A stretch of DNA of 64,000 bases, from NCBI GenBank assembly GCA_029945375.1, contig CM057059.1, positions 3,906,001 to 3,970,000 on the forward strand, given 5' to 3'. Below the pieces are notes generated by a model. The model had not been told where the DNA came from and did no database searches. It worked only from the letters and a program-made list of their open reading frames with translations. A program made the translations under genes and the position numbers. This document shows, in pieces, positions 35,250 to 46,023 of the stretch (positions within the stretch are counted from its first letter, which is position 1; the number at the start of each line of letters is the position of its first letter). The DNA is from Agaricus subrufescens (lineage: Eukaryota; Basidiomycota; Agaricomycetes; Agaricales; Agaricaceae).

Positions 35250-36116
35250 CTAGTGGCTTGATTCAGATTTAGCTCTGTTTATGATGTCTACTGCTAACCG
35301 GAGGTGCTTAGGCTGGAGCTCCTTCTTGAAGAGGGCAGTAAGGACATCAGAACTCTTGTCAAAAAGATCATCCAACATTTGAATAGATGCCTGGAGGAGG
35401 GGCAGCCATGCATCTTCTTCAAGTGGCTGTTGTGTGTATATGAGAAAAGAACATAGGAGATAGAGTTATAACGTACTAGAGGAGATATGTCAGTGACTAT
35501 CTCCCTGACAAGTTGTGAGATGCCAGCTGTGATCTCAGGATGGATTGGGATCGGGATGTGTATGTTTTGTGTGCCTTGAAGACGGGGTAGGAGGACCAGC
35601 AGTCTGCCATCCTGAAAAATAAATAAATATGGAGGATTATGGTGGACATGAATGAATAGTTACGGGATGGAAAGGTTGCTCCTGCTGGCTGTGAATTTGG
35701 TCGGGTTGGGTCTGAACTTGGTCAGGTTGGATGTGAATTTGGTCGGGTTGGATGTGAATTTCCTCGAGTTGGATGTGAATTTCCTCGGGCTCAATCTTGA
35801 CGTCCTCCTGGACTGGTAGGGTAATAGGCTCCTCCTCCTCTATCTTGACCTCGTGTTTGAGCTCTGGTTTAACATGGGCGTCATGGTCGATCTTGACCTC
35901 AATCTTAATAGCTTCTTGCTCGGTCTTGAGCTCTGGTTTAATGTCGGGCTGCTCCATCTTGACCTCGGCCTTGACGTGTACGGGGATTTCGTGCTCGATT
36001 TTGCACTCGGTCTTGACTTGTTGGTTGAGGATTGCTCCTGCCAGTGGTCGTGTATCGCGGTTTGCACCGGGGGTGGCAGCAGTGGCGCTGGAGAGTGTCT
36101 TGTCCTTGACGTCCAT
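35250..36116 (-). CDS. Histone-H3-like fold protein 2 with poly-SUMO-consensus tail
   Basis: Three phase-0 exons were read: 36116-35664, 35611-35477 and 35426-35250, giving 254 residues. Residues 34-109 hold about ten psi-K-x-E sites (VKTE, VKAE, VKME, IKPE, LKTE, IKIE, VKPE, LKHE, VKIE twice) plus VKID. Residues 113-142 are five heptads of the EIHIQPD/QIHIQPD type. Residues 152-174 resemble the beta hairpin of the paralogue (DGRLLVLLP..IHIPIPI). The fold follows: helix 1 SQLVREIVTDI (H3: LVREIAQDF), helix 2 AWLPLLQASIQMLDDLFDKSS, and loop with helix 3 KKELQPKHLRLAVDIINRAK. Exons 2 and 3 of the paralogue are joined here. The start ATG is preceded by the same 5' motif as gene 1. The histone-like fold is inferred; the SUMO sites are consensus matches only. 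Confidence 0.75.
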
Positions 36117-36235
36117 CGTTATGCTGGTGTATTGGATGTGGTGGTGTTGTAGAATGATGATCGTTAATGCTGTATGCAAATTGAATAACTGTTGTACGAA
36201 ATGATTACTAAAGACTGGGACACGGGAATAAAGGG

Positions 36236-36345
36236 AGATGACATGATTTTTCCTTTACGTCAAACGGAAAGCGGACGAAGCTAAGATTGTAAATGGAGGG
36301 ATGAGATACTATGGATTACATTTCGGTTGTCTGTGGGGGAGTGGG
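36236..36345. promoter_or_regulatory. Single copy of the shared upstream repeat
   Basis: The sequence GACATGATTTTTCCTTTACG, then TCAAACGGAAAGC and AAGCTAAGATTGTAAATGGAG, aligns with the 31305 and 32140-32530 units. It lies about 120 bp upstream of the H3-like gene 2 start, so the element flanks both paralogues on their 5' side. Confidence 0.55.
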
Positions 36346-38230
36346 AATGCGGACAAGTAGTAAAATATGAATGAATTTGGTGTGATCGGTGGGTGGATGC
36401 TGGACTCGGATGCTTGAGTATTTGATGCGTTATTGTAGAAGTGCCATTGTTGGTATGTCAGCTTGTAGGTGTTGTAATCTATGAGATAGGGTATAGCGTG
36501 TTGTAGAGCTGCCTGGTCTGCAAGCATGTAACCTGAATAATTAGTTTGATACTGACGGCGGCTACTGTAGGACAGAAAGTCGATGTTGTTATATACTCAT
36601 GGGTATATGTATCCTGTAAGTGTGCTAAAGGAAATCAATAATGGATCCCAAGTATAGAGTCAGGTAAGCGGTTGCTCGAGAGCAGCGTTGGCTGAGCAAA
36701 GCTGAAGTGTTGTTTCGACTGCCCGGATCATTGCAGTGTTCTATGCTGGTTTGATGAGAGCGAGAACGTGAACAATAAGATTGTTAAGGAGAGGATACTG
36801 CACAATACGACACAATTACGATTTACGATTTAAGATATTTACAATAGGATATCTACGATACAACATTTACCGGATACAATATTTATGATTGATTGACTGA
36901 CCATACTGACGATATTATACCATACTGACGATATTATACCATACTGACCATTGACCGTTTGACCATCCATTCGATGCATTCCATCGGGCTACAGCAAATG
37001 CGAGGAGCCCGGGCGCGGACAACATTTCACACAGGCTTCACGCGGGATGTCAGTTTAGTTCTGGGTATAAAAGATGGGAATTTATACTTTGCATGCTAGC
37101 TATACAGTAGCTATGTATAGTATTTATGTATATAAGCCAAGTGAAAAGGATTAAGGGAGTTATTGTAGTCAGTGGAAAGACTCTCAAACTGTATGGATCT
37201 TTGCTGGGGATGAGCAAGTAAATGCGGCGGGCAGGTGCGGAGGGATGGGGACAGACAAAGGTATCTATATTTGGGGAGAGGACTTGGCGGGGACATGACA
37301 GACTGCCCGAGGGCAAGGTGCGGGCAAGTTATGGGAGGGAAATCCAATGCTCAGAATGGATTTCGAGGACCCCAATGTGGACATTAGAGACTACTGAAAT
37401 AAGTACATGGTATTGGACCGGATACGCGACCAGGAAGCTGGGTAACAGTAAACACGAAGATGTTAAAGGGAGAGGAGCCAGTAGGCTAATGCTAGGTCTA
37501 CACTTCAGGTTCAAGCTTCTTGAATTTTACATCAAACTCGTGCCACTGATCGTGAGTCCACATCTCTGTGCCAGTACTGACAGTCTCTAACAATTACACT
37601 TGAAGTACTAAGGTCTTCGAATAGAGAACTGCCTTATTCAATTATTAGCTAGAATAATGTTCGTGTGTAAGGTTGATGATTTTTTGTAGTGTGACGATGA
37701 TGATTAGGATATTTACTCTTTAGGTCATTGTGCAGAGTGATGAGCTTAAAAGTGATTTGACAGAGCGACAGTACATGTATTACGAAATGCGAGGGTCATT
37801 ATTACGAATATGGTACCGAGTATCATTTGACTAGTACAAGTGCTGGTAATGTATATCACACATAGTCAATGCTTGTGACTGCCCATGACCAGAAGTCCCA
37901 AACGCAACATAAGAGATAGAGTGAAAACCCTGTAGTCAATGTTTGAACTAGCGTATTCGGTGGCAGAAGTGAAGTGCAACGACATACACTCCAGCTGTAT
38001 TATGAAAAAGACTGTCCACATAAACAATCTTGCTATCTGAGAACCTTCGCATTTACACAAGATTGATTACCAGACTTTGTTGCTTATAGCCCGAACCTGC
38101 TTGAGAATGCCATGGTCCAGGGGCTCACGGTGCGGAGACTGAGCCTTATGGATAAATTTAGTAAAGTAGGTAGGGTAGAACTCATCAGAACTCAGAGATA
38201 CAAACTCTTGCGCAGCATCCAGAGGAAAGC
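36346..38230. other. Intergenic DNA with one unpaired GGGCTAC end
   Basis: At 36986 GGGCTACAGCAAATGCGAGG, the end sequence of the MITE family, begins a GC-rich block, but I found no matching right end. A tandem ATACTGACGATATTATACC word occurs near 36903-36945. ORFs have no support. Confidence 0.5.
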
Positions 38231-38233
38231 ATA

Positions 38234-38440
38234 AGGTACATGTGCGAGGATAAGGTACATGTGCGAGGATAAGGTACATGTGCGAGGATAAGGTACATGT
38301 GCGAGGATGTAACACGGACAGCACTCGGGTAAGCGCTCCATACACGGGTAAGTGCTCCATACGCGGGTAAGCGCTCCATTTCCATCCATCCATCCCTCAT
38401 TTCCATTCATTCATTCCATTCCATTCCTCGTCCTTCCCCA
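38234..38440. repeat. Tandem 19-bp and 18-bp repeats, then a CCATT-rich tract
   Basis: Four exact copies of AAGGTACATGTGCGAGGAT run from about 38234. Three copies of an 18-bp CGGGTAAG(C/T)GCTCCATAC unit and a CCATCCATTCATTC microsatellite follow. The overlapping minus-strand ORFs are repeat translations. Confidence 0.9.
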
Positions 38441-39433
38441 CAAGGTTCGGGTAAGGGTTTCCGTATGCTCGTCGACACTATCCTCTCCACCTCTCTTACT
38501 AATTTCTTTCCCTCTCTCATCCATTCCTCTACCCTTTGCAGTTCATCTACCATTCTACTTCTCAACATCTATCTATCTTTCACAGTCCCACCTAACCTAC
38601 CACTCACATCCTCACTAACAAGACCATACCCACCCTACACACTCAATTCACGCATCACGCCCCCAACCGCGCTCACCCGCACTCCACAAAACCAGTCTCG
38701 TAGACCGCCACAATACTCAAATCAACTCATATCATGTCAATCCACATATTACTAACAGGTAATCCCTCTCAAGTATCAATATTTCAACCCTTTTACCTCG
38801 CTTTTCCAACCACAGTCCCCACCACACGAGCCACTCCGAGCTCGTGAACATCGCAAATACCATCAACCTCGCTTGCGAGGCAAAGAGCCCCGACGCCAAC
38901 ATTTGCCAGGCTCACCCTCGACATTCCACAATCCCTCACTCTCGCTTGACGCACCCTCCTCAGCTATCTCATAAACCTCTATAAATCTAGTCATCAAATG
39001 AACAAGAAAATATGTCCTCACAGACAGCATCCTCACTCTCCCCTCATCTTCATCATCCACAAAGACTTTACATTTCACCAGTCGATAACATGCATGACCT
39101 CCACTCTTTTTTTTCATCAACTCAGAACATTAATTCCCCCGGGACAAATTGTGCCCAGGACCTGGTTTTTCCAAGCAACCTTTGGTGTACTAAGTCTTGC
39201 ACCATATACACAGCCCGGTAACAAATCAAAAAAATCAACTTACCAGTCTATAGCCCAAATGTTCCACCACCCATCGGGTTCACCAATCAACAGCCATCTC
39301 ACAGTGATGCCGTCACTCCTCGATCCCGCTGATTAAAACCGCCACTCCCTATGCTTTATTCAAGATCATCAGATAAGATCTTGATTGGTTTTCCGATTAT
39401 ACAACGCCAAAGTCCACATACACGACATCTGCC
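38441..39433. other. Possible exons of a decayed gene, unresolved
   Basis: Fragments such as SELVNIANTINLACEAKSP (near 38840-38900) look protein-like, and GT..AG intervals can be drawn around 38755-38815. I could not build one continuous model, so no gene is claimed. Confidence 0.3.
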
Positions 39434-40144
39434 ATGACCAGTATCCCTGACTCTCCAGAGATTTCTAACACCCCTGCCCAAATCCCATCCCCTCTCTCCC
39501 CAAATCCCACCAACGGCAAGAGGACAGCCCAAGATTGTACCAGCCCTATCCCCCCCAAACGCAGGACTACAGACAATAATCCCACATCTTATCTCAACCC
39601 TGACTCTTCCCGGAAGCACAACTTCTGGGTCAGCGTTTGGTACAATGGCGAGAGAACCGCCACACGCAGCGTCGTTTTAACCTACACTGCCCTCGCCGTC
39701 TACAAGTGTGTGGGACATGACGTCACCTCCAATATAACGGTTAATCAGACCTTGTCCATGACCTACGAGGACGACCCCATGTGGTTCAAGGCCACCTTCT
39801 CCCTACCCCCAAGCGTGGGAAAAACACTCCTCTCAGCTACCTATGTCGAATCAAAGGTTGCCCTCGTCATTTTTGCTCCCTACCCTTGCACCACCCAGAT
39901 TATCACACTTGCAGACTTGGAAGAGTGGAAGAATTATAGGGCAAAGACAGGAGTTATGGGGGACCTTATGGCAAAGTCAGTCATCACAGGAGGTAGACCG
40001 TATACCTGGAGCATAGCCAAGTGTTCTCTTGTCAATGAGAGCATTGCGCGAAACCGGAAGGCAAGAGTTCCCGATCTCCCCAAGCACCCTTTGCAGGAGT
40101 ATTTCCACCGCACTGAATCCATCGCAAAGGTTGAGATCATTTGA
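39434..40144 (+). CDS. Unknown 236-aa protein with disordered N-terminus
   Basis: The single-exon frame starts ATGACC and ends TGA. Residues 1-60 are Pro/Ser/Asn-rich and contain a small basic cluster (PPKRRT). The rest looks globular and beta-rich: HNFWVSVWYNGERTATRS, WFKATFSLPPSVGKTLLS and KVALVIFAPYPC, then a helical end LPKHPLQEYFHRTESI. There is no signal peptide or membrane segment. No family is recognised. It lies 3.3 kb from H3-like gene 2 on the opposite strand, in the same accessory region. Confidence 0.5.
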   Translation: MTSIPDSPEISNTPAQIPSPLSPNPTNGKRTAQDCTSPIPPKRRTTDNNPTSYLNPDSSRKHNFWVSVWYNGERTATRSVVLTYTALAVYKCVGHDVTSNITVNQTLSMTYEDDPMWFKATFSLPPSVGKTLLSATYVESKVALVIFAPYPCTTQIITLADLEEWKNYRAKTGVMGDLMAKSVITGGRPYTWSIAKCSLVNESIARNRKARVPDLPKHPLQEYFHRTESIAKVEII

Positions 40145-41260
40145 AACGAGCTCGATAATCATGTCCCTAGATAGACCTTAGTCATACATTGTCCTTGCAC
40201 TTGGAAATTTCTTCAACCGTATTCAAATAGCCCTTCACTCATCATAAATGGTCCTTAAATAATAATAATAATATGATGCACCCAGGCAAGCATGGCCTGT
40301 GGACAGGCTCTCACAAAAGTGCGGACAAGCACACCAGACACTTTCCCGCGTACTGTACTGTCCGCGCCTTTAACCCAAAGGGGCGACAGTCCACCGTGAG
40401 TCCGCGCCGCTATGTAGGAGTCAGTGATACAGATGCCACCACCCCGTGTCTACACCGCGCCTCTAGTCCCACTCCGCCGTGCGCAGCTCGGTAGTATTGA
40501 CGGCCCTTTAGCTGATCATCAATCAATAACTCCACCCTAGACAATCTTCTAACACAGCCGCGTATTGATGACCTGTTTACAAAACAACATGTATGTTTGT
40601 ACTATACATTTAAGAGTTCAATGCCCTTCTTCACTTAATAATTTATTGCCATATGGATGTGAATTGCCAACTCCCAAAATATAGAGGAAAGAGCAGGAAT
40701 CCCCGTCCTGTCCGCGTCACTTAGGTAGAGACCGCACCATCTGCGTCTGGTCTGCGTGGATTCCGCGTCCATTCCTCATTGGTCCATTCCTCATTGGTCC
40801 GCGCCCCCCGCACCTGCCCTCACTTGTCCGCGCGTGCCATTACTTGTCCACATCAAAGTGTAAGACTCATGTTCCCTTTACTATGATTATGCCTCTAGTA
40901 CTCACTAAATGTTCTCTATTGACTACTGATGTCCTTCACAGATACGTTACTGATAGCTGCAAATAATTCTGTAGGTTTATCCGCCTATATCTTATCATGT
41001 GTTGGTCTTCTGCAAGGCCTTTATCCATGCCAGACCCGCGCTGTCACCCACGTTCGTGTGCGTACTTGTCCGCACTTCTCTGCGAGCCCTGGACAGAGAG
41101 AGTTTTTGTATTTCCCAGCGGACACGCGAGGTCTTGACGCAGACATGCCAGTCTTTGTGTGGGCAAGCCCCGGGACAGGCAGCCAAACCACACAAAAACG
41201 TCTGTATGACACTATTCTCTATTGGCTACTTGGTTTCTCCAGAGCCTTCGTATTCCAGCA
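40145..41260. other. GTCCGC-rich intergenic blocks
   Basis: The words GTCCGCG, GTCCGCA and GCGGACA recur at 40310-40490, 40700-40860 and 41030-41170, separated by AT-rich DNA. They resemble the interior and borders of the GGGCTAC-ended MITEs. No gene is supported. Confidence 0.5.
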
Positions 41261-41329
41261 CTACTAGGTTTCTCTACAGCCCCAACTTTTCCTCAGAAGA
41301 CTTATTTGTGTTCTGAACTCCGCTAGGAC

Positions 41330-41665
41330 TACTAGGCACATATCACACAGCGTAGCTTTCAAACCCCAGCTACCAATCTTTCGGCTAATCGGCTTAGTGG
41401 TAGTATACATTCGCCTATGACCCTTAGTGGTAGTATACATTCGCCTATGACCAAGGCAATCATATGCTGTTTCCATCATATAATTCTGGTATGCCTTATT
41501 GACCGCTGGTGGTTGATTCTCACTCTGATTTTTCCGATAAATCTGCTCTTCCTTATCCAGGAACAAGAATGATGCTGCTCTCGGGAATTTGAGGATCCGT
41601 TGTCGAGCTCGTGTTGTAGTGAGCGCCTTATTTTTTGGTTTTGAAATCAAATAATTTATATACCG
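41330..41665 (-). pseudogene. Gypsy integrase zinc-finger fragment
   Basis: The frame contains LKFPRAASFLFLDKEEQIYR and YMMETAYDCLGHR, closely resembling the H2C2 zinc-binding segment of the Gypsy fragment at 46.7 kb (YMMEAAHHCLGHR). A 30-bp tandem duplication (GHRRMYTTTK twice, near 41390-41455) and later frame loss show decay. Confidence 0.75.
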
Positions 41666-41945
41666 GTGCCCTAACACAGTCCGGTCCTTACACATTTATA
41701 TGCACTAGAGTTATTTGAGGAGAAAGAAAGGAAACCCTCTAAACCTAAGACGTGATGCTGCCTTCCAGCCAATATAGTGCCTGCCCCTGGCGGGGACCCA
41801 GTAGCAGACAAGAAGAAAGTGGGCTGATTGCTCGTCCAAACAGTAAAGTTCTGCCCATCAGTACTTTTTTTTTTTTTGGTGGGGCAAGGTACTGGTATCG
41901 CAAACAAGGTTAGCATATCAGTACCTTAGCATATCAGTACTGCAG

Positions 41946-42525
41946 GGGCTACCAGAAATACGAGGAGCCCGCGGCGGGCTTTTTTCCCGTGTTGAGCCCG
42001 TGTCAACCTCTTTCTCCGAGTCTAGTCCGCGTCGAGTAGAATAACTCACATAATTAAAGTAACATAAACCTTAGTATATTTGAAAAACAACTTCCCCTCC
42101 ATATAAAATTATTTTATTTATGCTCTATCTCACTTCATGTATGAAATTAGGACCTTCAGTCTTTCCATTTGTCACCCAAATATGATGGCCTTACTTGTCT
42201 AATCTATACACTCCCGCGTGAGCCCGCGTCTGATCCTCTGATCCCTCCTCACATCCTCATTGGTCCGCATCAAACACTCGTGATCCCGAGTCCTGTTTTC
42301 ATCAATCCTCATTAATTAGTTACATATATTGAATATTTGAGTGGCCAGTATCACTCTTGTCATCTTCAGTAATAAATAAACCCTTCCCCCCACTCCCTGT
42401 CTACATTAGACTCTCCTCTACCCCACATACAACCTTCACCCATCTGCGTCCCCTCGTGTTTGTCTGCGTGTTAGTCCGCGTGTAAGGCTTGTCCGCGCGC
42501 GGGGTCCTCGTATCTGCTGTAGCCC
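41946..42525. mobile_element. Second GGGCTAC-ended MITE copy
   Basis: Its ends are GGGCTACCAGAAATACGAGG and, in complement, GGGCTACAGCAGATACGAGG. The interior is similar to the 34418 copy (TTTTTCCCGTGTTGAGCCCG, TTGAATATTTGAGTGGCC). I see no target duplication: the flanks are TACTGCA and GAAATTTC. The ends may have been altered after insertion. It separates two Gypsy fragments. Confidence 0.7.
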
Positions 42526-42593
42526 GAAATTTCAATAAGGAGTCATAACATAACACCCTTCCTATGATCGAATGCACTGCATTCCACTAATTT

Positions 42594-43436
42594 TTAAAAT
42601 AAAACCGGAGTGTCCATGTGATTCTCAGTACGGTGGTCACTGAAATTGTCAATTTGATGAGCTAACGTAGTCCACTCGTCGAACTTCATAGGAAGAGGAA
42701 GTCGTGTTCGGATTTCCATCTGGATATAAGTGTCGATCACCTTCTCATAGTAGTCAATCAGAACTTGGTCATCTTTGAGTCCAGCTCGATGGGCAGTGAT
42801 CCTGAAACGAGAGTTGAAGGTTGATATAGCTTCACCTTGCTGGTGGATGGAGGTCAACTCATGAAACGCATGAGCTCGAGTATCTGTTGGAGTGAAAGAC
42901 TCATCCAGTTTGTCCAGCAAGACCCGATGAGACAGAGGAATTAATACGTGATTAATTGTGTATTTGTCCACAGACAATTGAACCCAGATTACGGCCTTAC
43001 CTCTGTTCATTAATCCCGGCATGGACAAGGTTTTGTCATTTCATTAGTGAAATCCGCAGCATGAAAGGTGAAGAAAACTTCGCATTGAGTTCTCCAGTGC
43101 ATGTAGTCGTCACGGTGCCCGTAGAATGCTGGAGGTTGAGGGAGCTCATATTTTGGACTGAGTGGTGTGGATAGTGGCAGCAGAGACAGTAGCGACCTGC
43201 GCTTGCAATTGTGCTTGTTCAGCTGATGCCACTTGAACGGCAGCGTTGGACATATCAATAGAAGGAAAATGGATAGGTGTTGGAGGGCATATGGGTGAAG
43301 TCGCAGTATGAGATGCCAGGGGCTTGTTTGATAAATCCGAAGTTTCTAACGATTGGAGTGCAGGAGATGTACGCAAAGGAATATCCGAATCAAGGGGAGT
43401 ACCAGCCCCCAAGTCAATTAGGACTTGAGTCTGCAA
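42594..43436 (-). pseudogene. Gypsy gag fragment
   Basis: Two overlapping frames give PPAFYGHRDDYMHWRTQCEV, then LLDKLDESFTPTDTRAHAF, FNSRFRITAHRAGLKDDQV and EIRTRLPLPMKFDEWTTLA. This is the pattern of retrotransposon capsid proteins. A frame change near 43015 joins them. No CCHC knuckle is seen because the next part is missing. Confidence 0.75.
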
Positions 43437-43910
43437 AGGTCGGATGCGAGAAGGACTTCTTGACGTTATTGGGTAGTTTACAGTGAAGGGGAGGGGGGAG
43501 AAGGTCGACTGCTGATCCTGGCGGGGGTGTGTTGAATGTTTCTTTGTCTGAACTAGAGGATGGGGGTCGAAAGGTAGAAGGACTCGTGAGTGGATGATGA
43601 GAGAGAGAAAGAAATGAAGAAGCGAAATTTTACGTTACGTGGTCACTCTGCCTATACAGACTTAGGCGATTACACGTGCGGATTCTGAGGCGCAGTGTAT
43701 TCTCAAGGGGACACCACTGCTAGCTTTTTATCTTATCTTTTATCTCGACGTCCTATTTATATCACCTTGTGGTTTTAATCACCGAGCTCTCCATCTGATG
43801 GCATCAGCCCGGGATCACATTTGATTGGTGGGCTTTTAAGGATCCTCGATCATTCACCCTACCATATATGAGCCAGTAGGCTGTTTATTTTTCTTTCTTA
43901 CCGCCCCACT
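43437..43910. other. Flank between Gypsy gag and the AT-hook gene
   Basis: It holds the N-terminal end of the gag frame in Ser/Thr-rich form and possibly an LTR-like, AT-rich leader before the start at 43911. No separate gene is seen. Confidence 0.4.
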
Positions 43911-46023
43911 ATGCCTGCTAGGTCTTCTGCAGAATCATCCTCGAGGAGGCCCGGACCCGGGCGCGATTCTTATGGTAGAGTGGACCTGCCAGTCTCTTCA
44001 AAACGGACGCGATCCTCCCGTTCTGCTACGCGGGTTAAGTACAAAGAGTTCGTCGATGAGGAGGACGAACCAGACAGTGAGGACGCCGTTTGCGATATGC
44101 TCTTTTATTCCTCATTCGATGATCGTTTTGTAGAAGCTTACGAGAATAGTGTAAAACGCAAACGAGCGCGCAAGGCCGCCACTGACGCTGCTGCCCGGGA
44201 TCCGGAGGAGGATGGATCCAACGATGACCGTGAAGGCTCTCCTGGTACTGATCCTCAACCGGTAAAGCGTTCGCGACGCGACTCCCATTCTTCTCACAAC
44301 CGTGGGCGCTCTTCTGCCAAACAATCCTCTCGTCACTCCCAATCTCGCAACCGTTCGCCTCGTCGTCATCGTCTATCAAAAAGGCGTTATGTTAGCCCTT
44401 CGTCGTCTTCTTCCGCCTCGCGGTCTTCGTCTGAGTCGCGGTCTTCTTCTGGGTCACACACCCCGGTTCCTGCTCCGCCCATCAATGTTGGAAAACCGTC
44501 TTCAAGTGCAGAAGATGAGCATCAAGAGGAGGACAATGAATTAGCCGGCCATTCCTCGGAGCCGGTGGCTGAGCCAGTTGCTCGTAAACGTGGCCGTCCT
44601 CGCAAACATCCGGTCAAGGAGGTGCCTGCCACTGGTTCTCCTCCTGTGGTGCCGGTGGCTGAGGCTGCCAGTGCTGCGGCTGAGCCGGTTGCTCGTAAAC
44701 GCGGCCGTCCTCACAAGCAGCTGGTCAAGGAGGCGCCTGCCACTCCTTCTCCTCCTGTGGATCCTCCTGTGGTTTCTTCTTTCTTGGAGGCACCCTCCAT
44801 TGTTGTTCTTCCGGCACCTTCCAGTGTCGTGCCTCCTGCTCCTGTGCCTCCTCCAATGCCTGTAGTTCCCACTGTTGCTGGGAGTCGTCGTTTACCTAAT
44901 TCTCGCGTGACCAGGACTCATGGTGCGTTTTGTTTCTTTTCTCTATATCTATCTATATATCTTTATTCTTATTCTTTTTTTGTAGGCGCCCGTTCTCAAG
45001 GCGAGTTGGCACTTCAGTTTGGTACTAAAAGTCCCTTGGTTCTGCAAGCGGGGCTTCTGGAACTTTTCAAAGTTCCTACCGTGCCTGTAAGTTTTTCTTG
45101 TCGTATTATCTTATTTCTGTATCTTTAATTTTCTTTTAGTCTCTATCCTTGCCTGTTCGCTGCATGAACTGTATCATTCGTCAAATCCCTTGTACGGTGC
45201 CTCCTGGCTTGGATCAAACTTGCTTGGAGTGCCGGGTGTCTGGAACCGGTTTTTGCTCGTTCAATTCTCTCCCCGCATTGCAGCATGCTCGTATCGAAGA
45301 GCTCCATCGGATTACCATTCCGGCCTTTACCCGTCAGTCTTTATTTTTATTTCTTATTTTTCTTCTAACTTAAGACTTTTTTTTTTAGCCCTCTCTCATT
45401 CCATTCGTAATTTGGCTGCTCAGCATTCGTCCCTGTTGTTGATTCTAAAACAACTCGAGTTTTCGCTGACTCAATATTATCGGATGCTTAGCGAGTTCGC
45501 CTGGGATTTCCGGACCGCTGTAGTGCAGGTTGGGTCTGAAAGGATGGCGTCTATGGGGCTGGCCAATTCAGCCGCCGACATTAATGCTTTTATATCTTTT
45601 CTTAACGCCTCTGGCCTTACTGACAACGAAGCTTCGCATGCCTCCCGCCTTGCGGATGCCTTTGAGGCTCATTCTCGTCTTTTATCTTTTCTGGCCCCCG
45701 GTCTTTCTCAGGCCCTTGCTAACGCCGCTGCCTCATCGTCTTCGTCTGTTCCTCCGGCCACTTCTCCATCTCCTTCCTCCGCGCCTTCTATCGTTTCTGT
45801 CGCTGATTTTATTGCCCCTGCGGCTACTCCTTCTGCTTCCTCTGCGCCTTCTACCATTCCTGTTGTTGATTTTGTTGCCTCTGTGTCTACTCCTTCCGGT
45901 CGCGAGGCTGACGCAGCTGCTGGGGCTACCGCTCCGCTTCCTACCCGATCTACTCGTTCTCGCACGGCCGCGTCCGCAGTTACGCCTTCGGCTAAGGCTC
46001 TGGGCAAGAAGAGGCCGGATTGA
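43911..46023 (+). CDS. AT-hook nuclear protein with a cysteine-rich motif
   Basis: Four exons were read: 43911-44922, 44986-45086, 45140-45332 and 45389-46023. The frame is maintained through all three GT..AG introns. The N-terminal half is basic and Arg/Ser-rich (RRDSHSSHNRGRSS), with two AT-hook cores, KRGRPRKH and KRGRPHKQ. Exon 3 has CMNCIIRQIPC..CLECRV..GFC, a six-cysteine array that could bind zinc. Exon 4 begins with helical sequence (LLLILKQLEFSLTQYYRML) and ends in Ala/Ser/Pro-rich sequence with GKKRPD. Binding of AT-rich DNA is likely; the process served is unknown. Gypsy gag and pol fragments lie on both sides, so it may be a passenger or TE-linked gene. Confidence 0.75.
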
